This document shows, piece by piece, positions 13,918 to 24,100 of a DNA stretch of 64,000 nt (position 1 is its first letter; the number at the start of each line of letters is the position of its first letter). Below the pieces are notes generated by a model, which had not been told where the DNA came from, ran no database searches, and saw nothing but the letters and a program-made list of their open reading frames with translations. Made by a program: the position numbers and the translations under genes. Origin of the DNA: Synchiropus splendidus (taxonomy: Eukaryota > Chordata > Actinopteri > Syngnathiformes > Callionymidae); the NCBI RefSeq assembly GCF_027744825.2, contig NC_071342.1, positions 24,902,001 to 24,966,000 on the forward strand, given 5' to 3'.

Positions 13918-14441
13918 GGGAGTTTTACAGTGGAGGGAGCTTCACAGTGGAGCTTCACAGTGGAGGGAGCTTCAGAGTGGAGCTTCACAGTGGAGGGAGC
14001 TTCACAGTGGAGGGAGCTTCACAGTGGAGGGAGCTTCATAGTGGAGGGAGCTTCATAGTGGAGGGAGCTTCACAGTGGAGGGAGCTTCATAGTGGAGGGA
14101 GCTTCATAGTGGAGGGAGCTTCACAGTGGAGCTTCACAGTGGAGGGAGCTTCACAGTGGAGGGAGCTTCATAGTGGAGGGAGCTTCATAGTGGAGGGAGC
14201 TTCACAGTGGAGGGAGCTTCACAGTGGAGGGAGCTTCACAGTGGAGGGAGCTTCACAGTGGAGGGAGCTTCATAGTGGAGGGAGCTTCATAGTGGAGGGA
14301 GCTTCACAGTGGAGGGAGCTTCACAGTGGAGGGAGCTTCATAGTGGAGGGAGCTTCATAGTGGAGGGAGCTTCACAGTGGAGGGAGCTTCACAGTGGAGG
14401 GAGCTTCACAGTGGAGCTTCATAGTGGAGGGAGCTTCACAA
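13918..14441. repeat. 17-bp minisatellite, about 30 copies
   Basis: The unit is AGCTTCACAGTGGAGGG, with one common C-to-T change (CAC or CAT before AG). At least four copies are shortened to 13 bp by loss of the AGGG part. The period is not divisible by three, so translation cycles through all frames every 51 bp; the open frame across it is not evidence of a gene. Flanking sequence is unique. Confidence 0.95.
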
Positions 14442-15570
14442 CCAAGTGCTGGTGTCAGGGAGACACATGGGACACAGCCTTGACCTTCTCAAGGCATGTT
14501 CATTCCTTCCATGGACTGAATATGAACAGAACTTCAGTCACTGCTTCTGTGTTGTGGTCGAGACGCCCACACCTGAGGCCACCACCAAGAACTTGGGGGC
14601 TGAGAACGAAATGAAATTTTCAAAATAAATCAAGAACTAAAATGTTTTTATGGTAACATACAAGTAACTACACATTTTTGTCTTTCAAATTCAGTTAGTT
14701 ATATTGAGTTGCCTAGTTTAAATGAGATTCAGTTTATTTTCTTGGTGTTAGTTCTAGATCTTTTGTTTTTTTTCCTTCACTATGGGGTGTTGGAACAAGA
14801 TTGTAGATTGAAATAGTCAGCAATAAAAACCCAACAAAAGACTCAACACACGAGTCAGGAGTCACAGACTGGACGGCTGTGGTGACACTAGCCCAGATCA
14901 ATCGATCACTGGGACACTTCTCTGGAAGGGAGGATGGAAGGAAGGAGAGGAAGAAGGTGAGGTGCAACAAATGAGGAGGAAGGAGGAGAGGAAAGAAGGT
15001 GACTCGTGAAGGAAGCAGGAGCCGTGAGCCATCAGACAGCCAGGCCCTGCTCACCCTGGCTTGCCAGCAACTCTGCATGCAGGTGGAAGGTCCATCTGTG
15101 TTGCTAGCAGCTGCTAAACACACATTGTCTTCATCTGAGCTTCAAACTGTCCATCAAGCCTAAACCAGGCTCCTGACTCCATCTGCTCACAGTAAACACA
15201 GCAGCAAAGTGCCGCGCAGATCATGAGCACATGATGTCAGTCTCCAGCGGAACACACATGTGGTGTGTGTCATGAACATGCTTCCACTTTCTCACCATGC
15301 ATCAGTCAAAAGGACTGCGGGAGTAATCTCTGGCATTTGTTCGCTCATCATTTGTTTCTGCCGGTAACTGCACCCAGACATTGTCTGTTACCAACATGTG
15401 ATTTAGTCCAGCTCATCCGCACGTTTGGATCCAAAGCCAAGGAAGCCACTGTTCCATCTAGTGGAGGACTGCAAGTGGAGTGGCGACCGCGGTGGAGGTT
15501 GCTCTGCGCTTCAGCCTCACAGGGCTGCTGCAGCCACCGTTGGACCGGAGAGTGAGACTTCTACTGAAGT

Positions 15571-17685
15571 CTACTCTACTGAAGTCTACTGTACTGAAGT
15601 CTACTCTACTGAGGTCTACTCTCCTGAGGTCTACTCTTCTGAGGTCTACTCTTCTGAGGTCTACTCTCCTGAGGTCTACTCTACTGAGGTCTACTCTACT
15701 GAGATCTACTCTACTGAGGTCTACTCTACTGAGGTCTACTCTCCTGAGGTCTACTCTTCTGAGGTCTACTCTTCTGAGGTCTACTCTCCTGAGGTCTACT
15801 CTACTGAGATCTACTCTTCTGAGGTCTACTCTCCTGAGGTCTACTCTACTGAGATCTACTCTCCTGAGGTCTACTCTACTGAGATCTACTCTTCTGAGGT
15901 CTACTCTCCTGAGGTCTACTCTACTGAGATCTACTCTTCTGAGGTCTACTCTCCTGAGGTCTACTCTACTGAGATCTACTCTCCTGAGGTCTACTCTACT
16001 GAGATCTACTCTTCTGAGGTCTACTCTCCTGAGGTCTACTCTTCTGAGGTCTACTCTTCTGAGGTCTACTCTCCTGAGGTCTACTCTACTGAGATCTACT
16101 CTTCTGAGGTCTACTCTACTGAGGTCTACTCTCCTGAGGTCTACTCTTCTGAGGTCTACTCTTCTGAGGTCTACTCTCCTGAGGTCTACTCTACTGAGAT
16201 CTACTCTTCTGAGGTCTACTCTCCTGAGGTCTACTCTACTGAGATCTACTCTCCTGAGGTCTACTCTACTGAGATCTACTCTTCTGAGGTCTACTCTACT
16301 GAGGTCTACTCTTCTGAGGTCTACTCTTCTGAGGTCTACTCTCCTGAGGTCTACTCTTCTGAGGTCTACTCTTCTGAGGTCTACTCTCCTGAGGTCTACT
16401 CTACTGAGATCTACTCTCCTGAGGTCTACTCTACTGAGATCTACTCTTCTGAGGTCTACTCTACTGAGGTCTACTCTACTGAGATCTACTCTTCTGAGGT
16501 CTACTCTTCTGAGGTCTACTCTACTGAGGTCTACTCTCCTGAGGTCTACTCTTCTGAGGTCTACTCTTCTGAGGTCTACTCTCCTGAGGTCTACTCTACT
16601 GAGGTCTACTCTACTGAGATCTACTCTACTGAGGTCTACTCTACTGAGGTCTACTCTCCTGAGGTCTACTCTTCTGAGGTCTACTCTTCTGAGGTCTACT
16701 CTCCTGAGGTCTACTCTACTGAGATCTACTCTTCTGAGGTCTACTCTCCTGAGGTCTACTCTACTGAGATCTACTCTCCTGAGGTCTACTCTACTGAGAT
16801 CTACTCTTCTGAGGTCTACTCTCCTGAGGTCTACTCTACTGAGATCTACTCTTCTGAGGTCTACTCTCCTGAGGTCTACTCTACTGAGATCTACTCTCCT
16901 GAGGTCTACTCTACTGAGATCTACTCTTCTGAGGTCTACTCTACTGAGGTCTACTCTTCTGAGGTCTACTCTACTGAGGTCTACTCTCCTGAGGTCTACT
17001 CTTCTGAGGTCTACTCTTCTGAGGTCTACTCTCCTGAGGTCTACTCTACTGAGATCTACTCTTCTGAGGTCTACTCTCCTGAGGTCTACTCTACTGAGAT
17101 CTACTCTCCTGAGGTCTACTCTACTGAGATCTACTCTTCTGAGGTCTACTCTACTGAGGTCTACTCTTCTGAGGTCTACTCTTCTGAGGTCTACTCTCCT
17201 GAGGTCTACTCTTCTGAGGTCTACTCTTCTGAGGTCTACTCTCCTGAGGTCTACTCTACTGAGATCTACTCTCCTGAGGTCTACTCTACTGAGATCTACT
17301 CTTCTGAGGTCTACTCTACTGAGGTCTACTCTACTGAGATCTACTCTTCTGAGGTCTACTCTTCTGAGGTCTACTCTACTGAGGTCTACTCTCCTGAGGT
17401 CTACTCTACTGAGGTCTACTCTACTGAGATCTACTCTTCTGAGGTCTACTCTACTGAGGTCTACTCTTCTGAGGTCTACTCTTCTGAGGTCTACTCTCCT
17501 GAGGTCTACTCTACTGAGGTCTACTCTACTGAGATCTACTCTTCTGAGGTCTACTCTACTGAGGTCTACTCTACTGAGATCTACTCTTCTGAGGTCTACT
17601 CTACTGAGGTCTACTCTTCTGAGGTCTACTCTTCTGAGGTCTACTCTACTGAGGTCTACTCTACTGAGGTCTACACTTCTGAGGT
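15571..17685. repeat. 15-bp minisatellite, 141 copies without indels
   Basis: The unit can be written CTACTCTACTGAGGT. All copies are exactly 15 bp. Inside the array only two positions vary repeatedly: the base in CT(A/C/T)CT and the G or A in GAG(G/A)TC. A few edge copies differ further (GAAGT in the first units, ACACTTCT in the last). Because the period is a multiple of three, two plus-strand frames are open throughout: (YS[T/P/S]E[V/I])n and (LLRST)n. Neither has an ATG at its head, and I see no conserved flanking exon. A satellite is the default reading. A roughly 0.9-kb segment is internally duplicated. Confidence 0.95.
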
Positions 17686-18130
17686 CTACTTGGTCTAGTT
17701 GTTATTTACACCTTAAGGATTTGAACATGGTAATCCAGATCAAGAAAAGTACCTTTTTTCAACAGAAGGAAGACAGATGAGGGACACCTGTCACTCCTTG
17801 GGAATGTTGACAGTATTTAGCTGTTGATCTAATGGGAGGACCGTCACGACATGCCTTATTTAGCCGCATGGAGGATGACAATAAGAAATATTCAAGATTA
17901 GTTAGTGGCAAATCATACTTACACGTATATCTATTTTAATTCTCCCTTGTAAAGATAATTTATATATAATATGTGGGGCTTCAATGCCTCGCCTTCCAAA
18001 ACTATTTAATAAAGAAAAAAATTGAGTCAGAAGTGCGGTTATACAATTTAAAATTCTGCAGCTTTGCAAATCAATATTTAAAGGGAAAAACCGTGAGTAC
18101 CGCGAAAGTATTTTTGAGCAGGCACATTGG
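17686..18130. other. AT-rich spacer between the minisatellite and mrps5
   Basis: I see nothing recognisable here. The sequence becomes AT-rich from about 17,870 and open frames are short. It probably carries the distal upstream flank of mrps5. Confidence 0.5.
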
Positions 18131-18136
18131 GGTCAT

Positions 18137-18183
18137 CTTCCGGCACGTTGAAGGACCCACTCATAAGTTCAACATGGCGGCGG
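18137..18183 (+). promoter_or_regulatory. mrps5 core promoter: ETS and YY1 motifs
   Basis: CTTCCGG at 18,137-18,143 is an ETS/GABP (NRF-2) site. AACATGGCGGCGG at 18,171-18,183 overlaps the start codon and matches the YY1 motif. This pair, without a TATA box, is typical of housekeeping genes for nuclear-encoded mitochondrial proteins, which fits the gene. The assignment rests on motif match and position only. Confidence 0.5.
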
Positions 18184-21100
18184 CCATCCGAGTGTGTTGT
18201 GCCCTCCGCGTCACTTTCGGAGGTATTTAAGATCCGTTTTGAAGTCCATTTGTAATTTTGAAGTCGTGAAAATGTTGCTGTTGGAATGTTCGTCGATATT
18301 TGCGGTGCACACTGTGTCTGCGGCTCTCGGATATGGCTTGTTCATGGTTGAAATCGTGTTATCAACGCAAAAAAATTATGGTGCTTATTCGATTCTGGGC
18401 GTAGATATTACAGTATTCCTGATATGTGCATGTCATTCACTGTGGACGTGGGCCTTGTTTTCTTTCTGTCTTCTTGTTTTTTAGGCTGAATCTCGTGTAT
18501 TTGTAAGTGTCTGTGCTCAGGGATCGAACACCACCAAATGGTGACAACAATACTCAGTACTTCGTGCCAAGTACTCTTGTTTATTAATAGTAATAATAGA
18601 TGTTGTATATATTGAGATAATCACTTGAATAAAACTGGACGATATTGGTTTTTGGTGTAACAGTGCTTCTGATCTTTCCAGATATTATGGGTTCTAAGCT
18701 TTCCATGTTCATATTATTACATGCATTTGAATTCCAAAAGAGGTTTTGTTAAACGTTTAATGGAAGGTCATTTGCGGGAATGTATGTATGTAGTGCCTGT
18801 GGTTGTTCTGTTGGTCTTATGACAAAACTGAAAAATGTATTAAATTAATTCTTGATTATCTGTCAGTCCATTCCATGATCCAAAGAGAAGGGCAAATTCG
18901 TATCAGGTAGTTTCTTCAGTGTTCTGTGTTTGTACTGAAGACTGTTGGATGATGGTCAGTGAAACACACTTGGAGGTCTTTAGTTCATATTTGTGTTTGG
19001 TCCTTCAGGTACAGCATCACTCAGAACAACAGGGGCCGCTGCTCACATCTCTCAGCTGGCCAGTCGCACTTCAGTTGCATCTCTTCACAGAAACTCTGCA
19101 ATTCCCACGACTCCTGTTACGTCATGGCAGCAAACGCGTCATGGAAGCTTCTTCAACAAGTGTGAGTAGTTTCTTTCAACTGAGCTCGGGCATCACCAAG
19201 AACCCGCTTGGATCTAGACACCATCATCTGAGGTGTCTGCTCTGACAAATGACAATTCAATTCACCCAGCAGTCATATTATGTAGCCTGCGTGTGCCTGC
19301 CTGCATCTAAAACCCTGAACGTATGTCGGTGGGAACTGGTGTGTCTGTGTCCAGTGACAGCAGAGCAGTTGTGGAAAGGTGTTCTGGCAGAGACGGGGGC
19401 CGGAGCCAGGAAGGGCCGAGGCAAGAGGACCAAACGTAAAATGAAGAAAGATTTGAACCGCGGGCAGAACATTGGAGAAGGTGGGGCATTGTCATTGCAA
19501 GTGTCAGTGGTGCCTGAATTCAACTGTCAGTGAGAGAGCTTCGATTTTCTTTCTTGTTTCTCTTTCCTCCTCATCTCTCAAGGCCACGGAGGATTTCTTT
19601 GGCCCGGTCTGAACGCCCCACTGGTGAAGGACGGAAACGTTCAGAACATGAGCCGCAGAGGTGAAGCGGAGCAGCAGGAGGTGCGGGAGGAACTGGGTAT
19701 GACAATGTTTGCACTGGATTGAGCGGTTTAGAAGATTGGTTCTGTCGGTGCCGTGCTTCTCTATTATTTTCTGTCCCGCCAAGGAAGGAGTAAACATTTT
19801 GTGCCCCCAACTCTCTGACACCTCTGTAAATAGTATCATTTGGCTAAAAAATTAGTATAAGTTCACCTCTGCATAACATTTGTATCCCAGTCAACATTAA
19901 AGAAAAGAAAGTAATATCAAACAATGTACAATAAAGACTTTAACTTTAAACTTTATTGACATTGTTTTTGTCTGTAACAGAAAAGACTTAAAGTGCACCA
20001 GTTTGGCTGAAATGAAAAAAATAAAATCATGAGTGGATGTGCAATTACACTTTACTCCAGTGCAGCAAAAAAGTATCTTCCCTGAGGTCCCCCTGGTGTT
20101 GCTCCACGCCCCGCCCCACTATTTGAGAAGGACTCTGTTTGTGTTCCCATGTGCCTTGATCAGACGTCTTGCTGACTCACCTGTTGTTGAGCATGTTGAG
20201 TGGAGGTCTTCCTCTAAGACGGTGTCTTCGGCTTATCACTCCACTGTAATTGCACCGTGAATTCTGCAGTGTGACGGACAAGGTGTCAGATATGAGTCTG
20301 AGCTTTGTGCGTCTTGACGCCGGTGTGTCTCCTGCAGAGCGTCAGAGGGAGGAGTGGGACCGCAGGAAGAGAATGAAGATCAAGCGTGAGCGAGGCTGGT
20401 CGGGCAACTGCTGGGGGGGCATCAGCCTGGGAGCCCCTGATCCTGGACCTAACGGAGGTAGTGACACTAACACAGATGTGTGATCCTGCTGCTGATGAGG
20501 ACAAATCCAGGTAGAATTATCTGTTGTGTCGGCAATAATCACATCCTGCCTCCGAAGACACTTGACCTCTCAGTGACCTCGCAAGATCAATTGTAGCCGC
20601 CCGTATCGCTTTACACGACGCCAATTAAACCTTTGGCTGCGTGGTGAGCCACCGCATTGTGACAATTGATCGCCTGCTTTCCCAGCACTGGTCACTTGGT
20701 GGGCTCTCGCTCATCTCCAGATATTGGAGGCAATGATACGATTATGAGCATGAGCAGCTGCAACCTGCCTCTGCCTGCTGGCACCATGGGAGTCTCAATT
20801 GGGCTCATGTGCAGTAGTACACGCTCAGAAAGGCGAGTGCCCATGCTGGAGAGGACTTGCACTGACCAAGTACTCACAGTGGTACACACGGAGGCCGTGA
20901 CATGGTCCTTCTCTGAAGAGTGATTGGACTTTCAATGATTCCCGCTCACCACCACTCTCACTTGTAATGGTTCTGAACAAGCTGCTGGTCACAAGTCAGC
21001 GTCTTCAGCGGTCATCCGCAGTGAGGCGGCTCTGCTGCAAGGGCAGCTGGCTCATTTTTTGTTGTGTCGCAGTGATTTCTTTGTTTTGTCTCACCCTGGA

Positions 21101-24100
21101 ATCGTTTTGTGTCTCCACAGAAACATATGAAGACTTTGATTCCCGTGTCATTGAGGTGAGTGTTTTCCCACTTGGCAGCATGGCAGCGTTGGCCAGTCTG
21201 GTCAGAGATTTTTGCCTCAGGCCAAGGGGCTGATGTGGCCATCAGCGTCTGTCTCTTTGTCCGTTAACCTCACAACCCAAAATAGATTTTAAAATTTCAG
21301 GAAATGTTGTTAATGGAACAAAGAATGGGTGAGGAGCCGCCGGGCCCCTCATGCTGCTTAGGTCACTTGCTGACTGCTGTGTGTTGTGCGGTGAGGCTCC
21401 TTGCTATGACCAATAGTCCAATGCTCAAAAAGAGTTCTGTTTGTGTAATTAAAACTTGTCTGGTGAAAAGACAATGACAGTTGACGTGTGAGTGAGCGGC
21501 TTGGTGCAGATCTGCGCTCTCTTGGGGGCCATTGTGGTGAATATGTGGCTGTTTCCCACGAGAGGTCTCTGTGGCGCTTTGGTCTTGATTGATGCAGTTG
21601 TTTCCTAGTTTCTGCCTTGTTTCTCTTTTTCGTGTTAATGACCTTGTCCTTGTAATCGGTTGGCTGTCTGCTTGTGGCCCGCGCTCCCTGTGTTCCTCAG
21701 AGGCGCAGTGTTGGGGTCTCCCAGGGATGTTCGGTCTGACTGACTTGAGTTGGTAAACTTGCCCGTCTGGTGCCCTTATTGGTGAAGTGTAGGGTGAAAG
21801 GTGTTGCGAGTTAGGTGTGTGTTTGTTAACACCGTAATTCTGTCCCTGAATGAGTCGCTCTGACGGGTCCATGGTGAAAGTTCAGTGAAGCGCACTGGAA
21901 GGAAGCCAGCAGGGATGAGGTGGGAGGATGGCTGCTGAAGGTGTTGTTGATGGTCTTGACCGACCTGGGCAGTCGTGCTGGGCCGCGTGGTCCGATCTCA
22001 TCATGCCGTGTTTTCTTTTCTGATCCGTCCTCGCTGGGCCAGTGCTCAGGCTCAGTCTGCTCCCACCGTCTGGGGTGGGAAAAGCCCTCGAATCCTCAGT
22101 AAGTGCACTATTTATTATCCTCCTCCAGACACAAGTGCAGCATAAGTGAATGTAATGTCCTCTGAAGAGACGGGGAAGTGAGTGTGTGCGTGTGTTTGCC
22201 TCAATAAATTCAGGCCTAATGAAATGAAAAAGGCTGACTGGAATAAAAGGCCGGTCTTTCAAGGACGATGACACCAGCATGCCATTAGTGAGCGCATCCA
22301 ACCGCAGGAGGAGAGCGAGAGAATGAGTGGGGGGTGTGGAGCCCAGCGCGGAGCACAGCCTGGAGCTGGTGGAAGGAGAGCGCTGTGTCACGTTGGACAC
22401 GACGCCTGTGAGTGGATGTGACCTGGCACAGTCCTGGCTGCACTTCTACAACAAGAGTTCAGTGTCCTAGTGACCCGTCCTCTTTTGTCAGCTGTTCCAA
22501 ACACCGTGCTCACAATGGTCACGAGGGGTTGGATTTCTGTGGCCAACTGAGGAGGCCATGCGAGGTCTGCTGGGAGGTCCACACAGGATCAGCATCACCG
22601 CAGCCTCGTACGAGGAGTCTATTTCTCCTGACTTGAGCCAGTCTGAGGTGCCCCCAAGTATTCACACACCTGCCACATCAACCTCCACATTCCTGGCTCA
22701 GATAGCTCCGGTGAAGTCCCCGACTCTTGGGTCCACTCATGCCCGCTCAATAGACCTGGAGCCCAGAGGACGTTCATGGTGTCCCCCGGTCATCTGAAAC
22801 ATCTCTCTGGATAATTCCTCACCACAGGAGTGTGGCTCTTTTTATATCCTGGTTAACTAGTTCAGCACCACCGTCTGTGAGACACGCTTGGGTCCACAGC
22901 CAGGCTGCAGTGAGACAAATCTTCAGTCGCTCCTTTAGTGTCGGCTGGAGGCTCAGTTTCAGAGCAGTCTCTCACTCTCATCGCTGTGGTCTCCACATGG
23001 GCCAATGTGGATCTGGCTGTGTTGTGACGCCCGTGCAGGTGTCCGCCGCTCATCCTCCCGTCAGTGTCTTGTTGACTCCACATCGCTGCGGCAGCTTTGA
23101 CTGAACTGAAGGCAGCGCTGTCTCCAGATGACTGAGACTTGTTTGACCTCTGAGAGAGAGACGACACGCGGGCGGCTCGGCGCGACACAGAAAAGTGCTG
23201 TTCATGGCCACTTTCCAGACACGGCGGGCTCTTGGACGGGACTCAGCCATTTCATTAACAGAGATGGAACATTGTCGGAGTGAGACGCTGTTTTTTCCTC
23301 TCTCAGTTGCACCAAACAACCTTGAAACTCTGACGGTCCGATAACTCTGGAACAGAAAAGGACCTATCAGTGGGTCCTTTTTTTTCTGCATGATTCATCA
23401 ACATTTGATGGGAAGGGACCTCGTAAGATGTCTCTCTGCCTTGACTCAACGAGAGTCCTGACGACAGCTGGTCAGTGACTGTGCAGGGAGTAAATCAGGA
23501 AGAACCTGAGGTCGGCTGCAGCTGTGAAGCGTGAGTGCAGCCACCCATCTGGTTGACTGGGTCCCTCCTCACCGGGAGCTCGGTGAACTGGTGACGGTGC
23601 AGACACTGTTGTGGCTGATGCCAGCCGTGGGAATGGATGAAAGAGACATCCTCTGAGCTGACGCTGCTGCAGCTCGCAGGTCTGGCGTCTCGTGCACCCC
23701 ACGCTGTCGTCCCTCTGGGAAGTGAAAAGCTGCTTTTTGTTTTGGCTTGAACAGTGGCTTGATTCTCATTCCTTTTGTGTGCAAGTGTGTTTCCCCCAGA
23801 GCTGTGTTTGGGTTCTTTCCTCCCCTGTCCTCAATCCTCCTGCTCCTCTGCAGTCCAAATATAAGCCCTTTCCTTTCACTGCGTGCGTGCGTGCGTGCGT
23901 GCTGCATTTCCATAGATGCTTGAGGAGCATCTCGACTTTGAAGCGCTGCTCCTTTGATTTCTGTCGCAGCTGACGTGTTGACAGGCCTCAGCCTCCGAGT
24001 GACAATGCAGTGAAATTGCTGTTGTTCTCCTCTGTTTTCCTGGGTGGATCCTTCGATCTGTGCCTTCTCATCACACGTTGGGTCACATTAATAAAAACAC

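Noticed and set aside
13845..14614. Open frame across the 17-bp array
   Set aside because: The period is not a multiple of three, so the protein repeats only every 51 bp; this is a minisatellite, not a coding repeat.
13918..17685. CRISPR-like arrays
   Set aside because: Units are contiguous with no spacers, and the sequence is a vertebrate genome.
15425..17698. 757-codon open frame (YSTEV)n across the 15-bp array
   Set aside because: It is open only because the period is a multiple of three. All variants change the amino acid, it begins with TTG rather than ATG, and no flanking conserved exon was seen.
18194..18484. Hydrophobic open frame after mrps5 exon 1
   Set aside because: It lies in intron 1 in a frame that does not join exon 2 and has no family resemblance.
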